Positions 26,656 to 34,019 of a stretch of 64,000 nt of DNA are shown piece by piece. The stretch comes from Glaciihabitans tibetensis. GTDB taxonomy: Bacteria > Actinomycetota > Actinomycetes > Actinomycetales > Microbacteriaceae. The DNA lies in contig NZ_PVTL01000005.1 in the NCBI RefSeq assembly GCF_003003265.1, positions 1 through 64,000 on the forward strand, in the 5' to 3' direction. The translations under genes were made by a program, and so were the position numbers. Numbering within the stretch: the stretch's first letter is position 1; every line of letters starts with the position of its first letter. Below the pieces are notes generated by a model, which was not told the origin of the DNA, ran no database searches, and saw only the letters and a list, made by a program, of their open reading frames with translations.

Positions 26656-27881
26656 CCGCGAAGCTCCTCGAGCACGGCGGAGAGCTGTTCGACGGCCCAC
26701 GTAAGGTCCGCGGCATCCACCACAATCGGCGGCGCGAGCCTGATCGTCGAGCCGTGCGTGTCCTTCGCGAGCACGCCGCGGGCCATGAGCATCTCGCATA
26801 CCGTGCGTCCGGTCGCCAGCGAAGGATCGATGTCGATGCCCGCCCAGAGTCCGGCCCCGCGCACGGCAACCACACCGTGTCCGACGAGGGCGCGCAGGTT
26901 CTTCAGCAGATCCTCGCCCAGCACGCGGGCGCGCTCCTGCATTTCGCCGGTCTCGAGCAACTCGACCACGGCCAGCCCCACTGCTGTCGCGAGCGGGTTG
27001 CCGCCGAAGGTCGAGCCGTGTTCGCCGGGGCGCAATACCCCGAGGATGTCGCGATTGCCAACGACCGCGCTGAGCGGCACGATCCCGCCGCCAAGCGCCT
27101 TGCCGAGCAGGTACAGGTCGGGAACAACGCCCGCGTTGTCGCACTGGAACGTCGCCCCGGTGCGCCCGAGGCCCGACTGGATCTCGTCCGCGATGAACAA
27201 CACGTTGTTCTCCGTGGTGATGCGGCGCACCTCGGGCAGGTAGTCGGCGGGCGGAACCACGATGCCCGCCTCACCCTGGATCGGTTCGAGAAGTACGGCC
27301 ACGGTGTTCTCGTCGATCGCGGCCGCCAGCGCCGCGGCATCCCCATATGGCACGCTGATAAATCCCGGCGTGAACGGCCCGAAGTCCGCACGTGCCTGCT
27401 CGTCGTCGGAGAAGCTGATGATGGTGGTCGTGCGTCCGTGGAAGTTGCCGTCGGCGACGATGATGTTTGCCCGGTTCTGCTCGACCCCCTTCACGCGGTA
27501 GCCCCAGGCCCGCGCGACCTTGATGGCCGACTCGACGGCTTCGGCGCCGGTGTTCATCGGCAGAACCATGTCCTTATGGGCGAGGCGGCTGAGCGCGGCG
27601 ACGAACGGTCCGAGCCGGTCGTTGTGAAACGCCCGGCTGGTCAAAGTGATCCGGCCGAGCTGGTCTTTGGCGGCGGCGATGAGGGTGGGATGCCCGTGTC
27701 CGAAGTTCACGGCGGAATAAGCCGCGAGACAATCGAGATACCTGTTGCCGTCGACATCCGTCACCCAGGCACCTTCACCGTGGCTGACCACCACTTCGAG
27801 CGGGTGGTAGTTGTGGGCGGCGTGCTCGTTCTCGTCGCGGAGGAACGCTGCCGCGGTGGACGACTCCCGCACTGCGCTCAT
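26652..27881 (-). CDS. rocD: Ornithine--oxo-acid transaminase
   Basis: A 409-residue class III aminotransferase. NYHPLEVVVSHGEGAWVTDV, LAAYSAVNFGHGHP, the cofactor region MNTGAEAVESAIKVARAWGY and the lysine segment YLLGKALGGGIVPLSAV are typical of ornithine aminotransferase, which makes glutamate-5-semialdehyde and glutamate. ATG 27881 overlaps the ddaH stop as ATGA. With DDAH upstream and an Lrp regulator divergent, it fits an arginine or ornithine catabolic operon whose product would feed the proline/P5C enzyme PutA encoded at 34999. Confidence 0.93.
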   Translation of the reverse strand: MSAVRESSTAAAFLRDENEHAAHNYHPLEVVVSHGEGAWVTDVDGNRYLDCLAAYSAVNFGHGHPTLIAAAKDQLGRITLTSRAFHNDRLGPFVAALSRLAHKDMVLPMNTGAEAVESAIKVARAWGYRVKGVEQNRANIIVADGNFHGRTTTIISFSDDEQARADFGPFTPGFISVPYGDAAALAAAIDENTVAVLLEPIQGEAGIVVPPADYLPEVRRITTENNVLFIADEIQSGLGRTGATFQCDNAGVVPDLYLLGKALGGGIVPLSAVVGNRDILGVLRPGEHGSTFGGNPLATAVGLAVVELLETGEMQERARVLGEDLLKNLRALVGHGVVAVRGAGLWAGIDIDPSLATGRTVCEMLMARGVLAKDTHGSTIRLAPPIVVDAADLTWAVEQLSAVLEELRG

Positions 27882-28711
27882 GACCGCAGCTCCAGGGTGC
27901 AGCACTTCACTCCGCCGCCGCCGAGGAGCAGCTCGGAGAGGTCGACGCCGATCGGGTTGTAACCGTTCTCGCGCAGCTGGCGCTCGAAGTCGGTGGCGCG
28001 GGCGGCGATCACGACGTTGTAGCCGTCGCTGAAGGAGTTGAGTCCAAGGAAGGCGGCGTCGGTTTCGGTGACCAGGATCGCGTCCGGGTAGCGCTGCTCG
28101 AGGATGGCCAGGCTCACCGCGCTGAAAGCCGAGGGAAGGTACGCGATGTTGCGCTCGTCGAGCACAGCGATGGCGGTGTCGAGGTGGTAAAAACTGGGGT
28201 TTACCAGCTCGAGCGTGATCACCGGGCGGCCGAAGATGTCGGCCAGTTCGGCGTGGCTGTCCGAGGCGCTACGGAAACCGGTGCCCGCGAGAATCACGTC
28301 GCCGACCAGCAGGAAGTCGCCCTCGCCCTCGTTGATGTTTGCCGGTTCGCGAACGTCGAACCCGGCGCCGCGGAACCAATCCATGTAAGCGGGACCCTCC
28401 GGCTGGCGCTCGGGGTGAGTGAAGCTGGCGCCGTAGGCGATCCCGTCGAGCACAAACCCGCCGTTGGCCGCGTAAACCATGTCGGGCAGGCCGACCACGG
28501 GATCGACCAGCTTGACGTCGAATCCGAGGTCGAGGTAGGTCTGGTACAGCGTTTCCCACTGGCGCACCGCGAGGGCGGTGTCGGTCGGCAGGGCGGGGTC
28601 CATCCACGGATTGATCCGGTAGACGACGGTGAAGTGGGTGGGGCGGCACATCAGCACGGTGCGCGCACTGGGCACGCGCACGGGCGCGGCAGAGGTGTCA
28701 GTCAAGGTCAT
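27878..28711 (-). CDS. ddaH: Dimethylarginine dimethylaminohydrolase / arginine deiminase superfamily
   Basis: A 277-residue amidinotransferase-fold hydrolase. MCRPTHFTVVYRINPWMDP at the start, EGEGDFLLVGD, SFYHLDTAIAVL (catalytic His) and the C-terminal GGGVKCCTLEL (catalytic Cys) match bacterial DDAH-like proteins. The annotated reaction releases citrulline from methylated arginine. In an operon with rocD and an Lrp regulator it may act on arginine itself, which sequence cannot settle. I prefer ATG 28711, just after MTLTD-type residues begin, over a longer unsupported upstream frame. Confidence 0.85.
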   Translation of the reverse strand: MTLTDTSAAPVRVPSARTVLMCRPTHFTVVYRINPWMDPALPTDTALAVRQWETLYQTYLDLGFDVKLVDPVVGLPDMVYAANGGFVLDGIAYGASFTHPERQPEGPAYMDWFRGAGFDVREPANINEGEGDFLLVGDVILAGTGFRSASDSHAELADIFGRPVITLELVNPSFYHLDTAIAVLDERNIAYLPSAFSAVSLAILEQRYPDAILVTETDAAFLGLNSFSDGYNVVIAARATDFERQLRENGYNPIGVDLSELLLGGGGVKCCTLELRS

Positions 28712-28762
28712 GCCCTCAGTGTCACACGCATCTATTGACAGTTTCTCGCCATTACGCGCACA

Positions 28763-28803
28763 TATTCGCCGTCTTTGTCTGGTCGGACACAACTATTCGC
28801 CGT
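28763..28803. promoter_or_regulatory. Paired direct repeats between ddaH and lrp
   Basis: TATTCGCCGT occurs at 28763-28772 and 28794-28803, 31 bp apart (three helical turns), in the 103-bp divergent promoter region. The second copy touches the TAGAGT -10 box of the lrp gene. They are candidate Lrp/AsnC binding sites for autoregulation and operon control. TTGACA at 28735-28740 could be a -35 element. Confidence 0.55.
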
Positions 28804-28814
28804 AGAGTGAGGCG

Positions 28815-29252
28815 ATGGACAGTCTTGACTACGGCATCATCGACCTTCTTCGCCAGAACTCGCGGGCGGGTTACGGCGACATCGGCGAAACGATCGGGCT
28901 GTCTGCTTCCGCCGTCAAGAGAAGGGTAGACCGCCTTGTGGCCGACGGAGTCATCCGCTCCTTCACAATCCAGGTTGACCCCGCCGTCGACGGAATGAGC
29001 ACCGAGGCGTACGTCGAACTGTTCTGCCGTGGCACCGTCGCACCGGACGAGCTGAAACGCATCCTGTCCGGTATCCCGGAGGTCGTCGACGCGGGAACGG
29101 TAACCGGCTCAGCCGACGCGATCGTGCACATGCGGTCGCGGGACATCCCGTCGCTCGAGATGGCGCTCGAGATGGTGCGCGTCGCCCCCAACGTCGATCA
29201 CACCCGCAGCGCGATCGTGCTGTCCAAGCTCATCCACCGTCCGCACGAGTAG
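28815..29252 (+). CDS. Lrp/AsnC family regulator
   Basis: A 145-residue regulator with an N-terminal winged helix (MDSLDYGIIDLLRQNSRAGY, IGLSASAVKRRVDRL) and a RAM ligand domain. It is divergent from ddaH-rocD and is therefore the likely amino-acid-responsive regulator of that operon. TAGAGT lies exactly 6 nt before the ATG, indicating a leaderless transcript. The stop is followed by a repeat-filled spacer. Confidence 0.88.
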   Translation: MDSLDYGIIDLLRQNSRAGYGDIGETIGLSASAVKRRVDRLVADGVIRSFTIQVDPAVDGMSTEAYVELFCRGTVAPDELKRILSGIPEVVDAGTVTGSADAIVHMRSRDIPSLEMALEMVRVAPNVDHTRSAIVLSKLIHRPHE

Positions 29253-29266
29253 GGCGCGAGCGGCAG

Positions 29267-29440
29267 GAGTAGAGCGTCGCTTGAGTACAGCGTCGCTCGA
29301 GCAGAGCGTCGCTTGAGCAGAGCGTCGCTTGAGCAGAGCGTCGACCCGGCTAGAGCGCGGCTCGAGTAGAGCGTCGCTTGAGCAGAGCGCGGCTCGAGTA
29401 GAGCGTCGCTTGAGCAGAGCGCGGCAGGAGCAGAGCGCGG
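29267..29440. repeat. 16-bp minisatellite after lrp
   Basis: About eleven imperfect tandem copies of a 16-bp unit near AGCAGAGCGTCGCTTG follow the lrp stop. Individual units vary at a few positions (GTCGCTTG or GCGGCTCG). The array is non-coding in any frame that makes sense. Confidence 0.85.
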
Positions 29441-29456
29441 CGCGCGTCCCGCCGGT

Positions 29457-29683
29457 CGACAAGTCGTGACACTTCAACCCCACGAGGGCCGCCGCCGCGG
29501 CGAAGGGTCTCACGTGGTCGCAACTCGTCGTGAAGTTACGACGAATCGTGTCACGTCAGCGTTGACACTCGACCAATCGGGACACTTCACCCGTGGCGCT
29601 TCGACGAATCCTGACACTTCAGATTCCGGCAGAGACACAACGCGACACCTCGGTTCAGGGGCAGAGACCAATCGCGACACCTC
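29457..29683 (+). repeat. Phased 19-bp motif array (CGACnnAAnnnGACACTTC)
   Basis: Six degenerate copies of a 19-bp motif start at 29457, 29539, 29570, 29602, 29633 and 29665. The last five are 31 or 32 bp apart, which is three helical turns. An example is CGACGAATCCTGACACTTC at 29602. The same motif in reverse orientation recurs near 53184-53470. The whole 446-bp spacer 29253-29698 holds no gene. Confidence 0.8.
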
Positions 29684-29698
29684 ACCCCACGCGCGGGG

Positions 29699-30586
29699 TC
29701 ACTCGGCGTCGGCCGGGCCAAACGTGTACGCGAGGCGGCCGCGAGTCGCGGTCGGGATCGCGAAAATCGCACCGGAGAGCGGATTGCCGCGCAGCTCCTG
29801 GTCGCTGAGGTTCTCGCGCGCCGAAGCCACGAACAGCGTCGAGAGGTCATCCCCGCCGAAGGCGACCGAGGTCACATTCGGAGCGGGCAGTGGGATCGAG
29901 AGGTCTTCCCGTCCGTCTGAGGAATAGCGGATGACTCGTCCGCCACCGTAAATGCCGCTCCAGAGGTACCCCTGCTCGTCCATGACGAGGCCGTCGAACA
30001 TTTCGCCCGCGACAAACACCTCGACGTCCGTCAGTCCGGTGTCGCGACTGTATGCCCCGCGGTAAATCGTCTGCACCGCGGTGTCGGTGAAGTACATCGT
30101 GGTGCCGTCGGGAGTCCACTCGAACCCGTTGGCCGTCCCCAACCCGCCAATGAGCTCGGTCGTGCCGCCCTCAGCATCGATGACGTAGATCGCGCCGTTA
30201 GGTTCGCCGTCGGGATCCAGCGATCCGGTCACCCAGCGCCCAAACGGGTCGACCTTGCCCTCGTTGAGGCGCATGCCGTCGTTGGCGTGGTCAATGGCGG
30301 CGAGCTCGCGCAGTTCGACGCCCGCCTCGTCGATCAGGATGACGCGGGACCCAAGCGACACCACGTGGCCACCCGCTGTCGCGCGGTGGAATGACGCTAC
30401 GGGTGCGGGCAGCGCGGCCGTGCCGTCTTCCGCGCCGAATGGTGATCCGTTGGAGGGACTGCGGTGCAGCGTCCCCTCGGTGATGTCGCACCAGAGCAGG
30501 TCACCCACCGGATCCCAGACCAGGCTCTCGCCCAGGGTCGCTTTGGCGCTGCGGAACAATCGGGCCTCGCCCGTGACAATCGGCAT
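29699..30586 (-). CDS. SMP-30/gluconolactonase/LRE family protein
   Basis: A 295-residue six-bladed propeller hydrolase. ATLGESLVWDPVGDLLWCDI, RLNEGKVDPFGRWVTGSLDP and GLGTANGFEWTPDGTTMYFTDT carry the metal-site Glu, Asn and Asp of the family. Members hydrolyse sugar lactones such as gluconolactone. The start at ATG 30586 has TAGGCT 6 nt before it (leaderless). It is divergent from a lipoprotein gene, with only 39 bp between the two start codons. Confidence 0.85.
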   Translation of the reverse strand: MPIVTGEARLFRSAKATLGESLVWDPVGDLLWCDITEGTLHRSPSNGSPFGAEDGTAALPAPVASFHRATAGGHVVSLGSRVILIDEAGVELRELAAIDHANDGMRLNEGKVDPFGRWVTGSLDPDGEPNGAIYVIDAEGGTTELIGGLGTANGFEWTPDGTTMYFTDTAVQTIYRGAYSRDTGLTDVEVFVAGEMFDGLVMDEQGYLWSGIYGGGRVIRYSSDGREDLSIPLPAPNVTSVAFGGDDLSTLFVASARENLSDQELRGNPLSGAIFAIPTATRGRLAYTFGPADAE

Positions 30587-30625
30587 TGGTCCAGCCTACG
30601 AAACCGCGCTGGGTACCCTGTGAAG

Positions 30626-31540
30626 ATGAAGCTAGATCGTCGCCTCGTGGCCTGCAGTGCGCTCGTTGCTGCGGCCGCGCTGCTCGGGGGGTGCGCGAGT
30701 ACGCCCGCGACATCCACCGCCACAAATCCCAGCGAAGCTGATGCCGGCCAAAGTGATGCCGGCGAAACGCGGACGCTGCCCACCGACGTGCAGGCCGACT
30801 ACCAGCTCGGCGGAAGCTACGAGCCGCCCGCCGGCGTTGGCCTGGTCGTTCGGGACAGCGGCGATTACCCGGCCGAGGGCATGTACTCGATTTGTTACGT
30901 GAACGGGTTCCAGACGCAGCCGCAGGATGCCGCGGTCTGGCTGGCTGAGCACCCCGAGCTGATCCTGTGGGAGGGCGGCGGCAGGGCGGAAGGCGTGGAC
31001 GGGGCAGGCCAGCCGGTCATCGACCCCAACTGGCCGGACGAGATGATCCTCGACACGTCCACGGAGTCGAATCGCACGGCCATCGCCGAGGTCATCGGCG
31101 AGACCATCGCTCAGTGCGGCGAGCGCGGATTCGACGCGGTGGAGTTCGACAACCTTGACTCCTGGTCGCGGTCGTCCGGCGCCCTCACCCTCGACGACAG
31201 CATCGCCCTGGCCACTCTTCTCGTCGACAAGGCCGCGGATGCGGGACTCGCCGCCGGACAGAAGAACAGCGCCGAACTCGCCACCCGCGGACGCGACGAG
31301 GCCGGCTTTCTCTTTGCCATCGCGGAGGAGTGCGCGGCGTTCGACGAATGTGACGCCTATTCCGACGTCTATGGCACGAATGTGATCGACATCGAGTACC
31401 TCGAGACCAAATATGCAGATGAGATGGATGTCGCCTTCGCCGAAGTCTGCGCCGACCCCTCAAGCATTCCGTTGACGACCCTCCGCGACCGCGACCTCGT
31501 CACCCCGGACAACCCCGACTACGTCTTCGACGCCTGCTGA
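30626..31540 (+). CDS. GH114-like (endo-alpha-1,4-polygalactosaminidase type) lipoprotein
   Basis: A 304-residue lipoprotein with lipobox LGGC and a Ser/Thr/Ala-rich linker. The catalytic domain resembles TM1410/GH114 proteins: ICYVNGFQTQPQDAAVWLAEHPELIL, then CGERGFDAVEFDNLDSWSRS with the conserved acidic EFDN segment. Family members cleave galactosaminoglycan. Five or so cysteines in the mature part fit a folded extracellular protein. ATG 30626 is set by TACCCT 6 nt upstream (leaderless). The substrate is inferred only from the family. Confidence 0.78.
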   Translation: MKLDRRLVACSALVAAAALLGGCASTPATSTATNPSEADAGQSDAGETRTLPTDVQADYQLGGSYEPPAGVGLVVRDSGDYPAEGMYSICYVNGFQTQPQDAAVWLAEHPELILWEGGGRAEGVDGAGQPVIDPNWPDEMILDTSTESNRTAIAEVIGETIAQCGERGFDAVEFDNLDSWSRSSGALTLDDSIALATLLVDKAADAGLAAGQKNSAELATRGRDEAGFLFAIAEECAAFDECDAYSDVYGTNVIDIEYLETKYADEMDVAFAEVCADPSSIPLTTLRDRDLVTPDNPDYVFDAC

Positions 31541-31588
31541 GTTTGGGGCACTGCGAGCGCGACGCGCACGGCTGGTTGCCGTCGACAT

Positions 31589-31718
31589 ATGCACGAATAT
31601 TCTTGCATACAGCTATGCCGTAATATTCTTGCATCGCTCAATGCAAGAATATCGCCACATTGAGCCATGCACGGATATAGTTGCTTGCGGGGATGCAAGA
31701 ATATTGAGGCATTGAGGA
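31589..31718. promoter_or_regulatory. Five-operator array of the hipBA promoter
   Basis: Five 20-bp sites of the form ATGC-N12-GCAT begin at 31589, 31615, 31641, 31667 and 31693, exactly 26 bp apart. The consensus is near ATGCAAGAATATTCTTGCAT; the third and fourth sites are degraded on the right side. Between sites 2 and 3, 12-bp arms (31623-31634 and 31641-31652) also form a perfect inverted repeat. The array ends at the GAGGAGG ribosome binding site of hipB. These are probably HipB binding sites. Confidence 0.85.
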
Positions 31719-31728
31719 GGGATAGACG

Positions 31729-32013
31729 ATGACCACGACGATACGTGTGGGTAAATTTCGCGATCTTGGCGCGATAATCAAAGCTGTCCGCGAGTCGCGT
31801 GGCATTCGGCAGGAAGACCTGGCGGAACAGTTGGCGATGTCGCGAAACTATCTTCAAGACCTGGAGAAGGGGAAACCCACCCTCTACATCACCCGGCTCT
31901 TCCGGGCCATGAACGTGCTGGGCATCACCGTCAGTGTGACCTACACCCTCAAGCGGGAGATCCATCCGCCGGCCGAACGACCGGAAGCTCCCGAGGCAAT
32001 CGACCGTGACTGA
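31729..32013 (+). CDS. hipB: HipB-like antitoxin, XRE family
   Basis: A 94-residue helix-turn-helix protein (FRDLGAIIKAVRESRGIRQE, then LAEQLAMSRNYLQDLEKGKP). In type II HipBA systems HipB neutralises the kinase HipA and represses the operon by binding tandem operators. GAGGAGG lies 8 nt before the ATG. The gene overlaps hipA by eight bases (GTGACTGA). Five regularly spaced operators upstream point to tight cooperative autorepression. Confidence 0.9.
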   Translation: MTTTIRVGKFRDLGAIIKAVRESRGIRQEDLAEQLAMSRNYLQDLEKGKPTLYITRLFRAMNVLGITVSVTYTLKREIHPPAERPEAPEAIDRD

Positions 32014-33301
32014 CGCACTCGCAGTTTTTCTGCACGACGACTTCCTCGGCGAGGTCACCCCTTATCGCCGAGCCAAGAACGACAAGTCGCGCATCTCGTT
32101 TGACTGGGGCAGCAGCTACGCGCCCGGAGAGATCACGCTTACCGAGTCATTTGCGGCAATCCCGGGCGTCACCCCCAATGCGTCACTCGTGTCGAACTTT
32201 TTCGGTGGGTACACCCCCGACGGCAATCAGCGAGTTGCGATGGCGAAGCATCGGGGGATCGATCCGGACGACCTCTTCGCCGTTCTCCGTGAGTTCGGTG
32301 GGTCTCTTGGCGGGGCGCTGACATTCCGTGACCCCGCCGAGCCAGCGAATTACACACCCAGCTACCGCCTGCTGGACGACGACAGCGTCAGCAAGCGGCT
32401 CCGACAAGCAATCGAGAAGCACGACCTGGGCGTGCAGGACGATGGCCGGTCGATGATTCCTGGTTTCCAGCCAAAGCTACTGCTGGCTCGGTTTGATGGC
32501 GACTGGTATGAACCGCACGGCCGCGCTCATTCAACCCACATCCTCAAGCCGCAGCTCCCATCGCGCCCAGGCAATATCTACAACGAGTTCTACAGCCATG
32601 AACTTGCGCGCCATATGGGACTGTCTCATTTCGCGAGCGAGATCGCGACTGCTGGGCAGACCACATTTCTCGCCATCGAGAGGTTCGACCGGAAAGTAGA
32701 CAATCACGCGGTGAGTCTCGTGCACCAGGAAGATGCCGCGCAGGCTCTCGGCCTCGATTGGAAGGATTCTGCGGTGAAGTTTCAGGACCCGGATCGACCT
32801 AACCTGCGGTCGCGGCCCAGTGCATTTCGAATCGCCGAATTGACCGGCAGCCTGCCCGAGTCGTCAGCGGCCACAACGAGGTGGCTCGAGCAATTGGTGT
32901 TCCACGTTCTCGTGGGAAACAACGACGCTCATGCGAAAAACGTCGCGTTCCTTCACACCACTGCAGGCACAACTATCTCGGAGCTGTACGACGCGGTGCC
33001 GAACTTTTTTCAATCCGGACGGATCGACTGGAGTCTGGCGATGGCCGTCGATGGGATCTTCGATCACCGTCGCATCAGCACCGAGCGGCTTGTCGCGGAG
33101 GCAACATCGTGGTCCGTGCTCGGACGCAGCGCCATCGAGTCCACGGTCGAGTCGACGATTCGCGCCTTTAGGGAGGCGCAGGCGGCGACCACTGCACTGG
33201 CACAGACTGATCCGGGGGTAGTCGAGAGGCTCGACTGGAACGCCGCGCGCCTCGCCGCCGGAGACGAGATCAGTCAGCCCAAGGAGCGGGCTACACCGTA
33301 G
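32006..33301 (+). CDS. hipA: HipA family serine/threonine kinase toxin
   Basis: A 431-residue HipA-type kinase. MIPGFQPKLLLARFDGDWY, the nucleotide-binding STHILKPQLP, the catalytic GNNDAHAKN (Asp307, Asn312) and the metal-site ELYDAVPNF are present, so it looks active. E. coli HipA phosphorylates glutamyl-tRNA synthetase and causes dormancy. The target here is unknown. It starts at GTG 32006 inside the end of hipB. The protein is close to full family length. Confidence 0.9.
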   Translation: MTDALAVFLHDDFLGEVTPYRRAKNDKSRISFDWGSSYAPGEITLTESFAAIPGVTPNASLVSNFFGGYTPDGNQRVAMAKHRGIDPDDLFAVLREFGGSLGGALTFRDPAEPANYTPSYRLLDDDSVSKRLRQAIEKHDLGVQDDGRSMIPGFQPKLLLARFDGDWYEPHGRAHSTHILKPQLPSRPGNIYNEFYSHELARHMGLSHFASEIATAGQTTFLAIERFDRKVDNHAVSLVHQEDAAQALGLDWKDSAVKFQDPDRPNLRSRPSAFRIAELTGSLPESSAATTRWLEQLVFHVLVGNNDAHAKNVAFLHTTAGTTISELYDAVPNFFQSGRIDWSLAMAVDGIFDHRRISTERLVAEATSWSVLGRSAIESTVESTIRAFREAQAATTALAQTDPGVVERLDWNAARLAAGDEISQPKERATP

Positions 33302-33321
33302 AGCACACCCCGAGCACATCT

Positions 33322-33357
33322 GGAGCGCGTCACGGAGCACATCACGGAGCGCGTCAC
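33322..33357. repeat. Three 12-bp tandem units after hipA
   Basis: GGAGCGCGTCAC, GGAGCACATCAC and GGAGCGCGTCAC follow each other between hipA and the GntR gene. No function is apparent. Confidence 0.85.
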
Positions 33358-33403
33358 GTGCCCTCCATGATGAGGTAACGGCCGCACGCTACCATCGGGA
33401 TCC

Positions 33404-33757
33404 ATGGCTCTCTCACTCGACCCGAACTCGACGGTTCCGCCGTTCGAGCAATTGCGCGTGCAGTTAGTTGCGCAGATCGCCGATGGATCGTTGCTCGCCG
33501 GGACCCGGCTCCCGACCGTGCGCGGACTCGCCGATGAGCTGAACATCGCGCCCAACACCGTGCTGCGCGCCTACCGCGAGCTGGAGGCGGATGGCTTTCT
33601 CGAGTCGCGTGGGCGCAATGGCACGTTCGTGAATGCCCGGGCGGATGTCGCGGAGCAGCAAGCACAGCTCGCCGCCCGCGCGTACGCCGACCGCGTGCAG
33701 CAGCTCGGCATCAGCCCCGCTGCCGCCCTCGCGTATGTCACCACGGCACTGAAGTAA
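33404..33757 (+). CDS. GntR family regulator, YtrA-type
   Basis: A 117-residue regulator made of the GntR winged helix (PPFEQLRVQLVAQIADGSLL, LPTVRGLADELNIAPNTVLR, RGRNGTFVN) followed by only a short helical tail. That layout is the YtrA subfamily, whose members often control neighbouring ABC transporters. No transporter is adjacent here, so its target is unknown. TACCAT lies 8 nt before the ATG. Confidence 0.88.
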   Translation: MALSLDPNSTVPPFEQLRVQLVAQIADGSLLAGTRLPTVRGLADELNIAPNTVLRAYRELEADGFLESRGRNGTFVNARADVAEQQAQLAARAYADRVQQLGISPAAALAYVTTALK

Positions 33758-33782
33758 CGGCGGGCTAGCCGTTCTCGCGCGC

Positions 33783-33918
33783 CGAGAGGACAGCAACCGC
33801 TACCTCGCCACCGCTCCTCCGCATCGAGAGGACAGCCGTCGACCACTTTTTCGCGATTTCGCCCCCAGAAGTGGCCGGTCGACGAGGGTCGGAGTCGACA
33901 CGTGGCCGGTCGACGAGG
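33783..33918. repeat. Phased repeats after the GntR gene
   Basis: CGAGAGGACAGC recurs at 33783 and 33825 (42 bp apart), and GTGGCCGGTCGACGAGG recurs at 33871 and 33902 (31 bp apart). Both distances are whole helical turns. The second motif is related to the 31-bp repeats at 46244-46320. The rest of the 262-bp spacer 33758-34019 shows nothing else. Confidence 0.7.
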
Positions 33919-34019
33919 CGAGCGGCAGTGAAGCCTCACTCGGCCACCGTGACCGAGACTGAGACGGCGGCGGCATCGCGAAAGTGTCTGGTGCGGGCCC
34001 TTATGTCGCCCGAGTCTGG

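Noticed and set aside
29457-29683. CRISPR array
   Set aside because: Repeats are short (19 bp), degenerate and both orientations occur in the genome; gaps are only 12 or 13 bp and there is no cas gene nearby.
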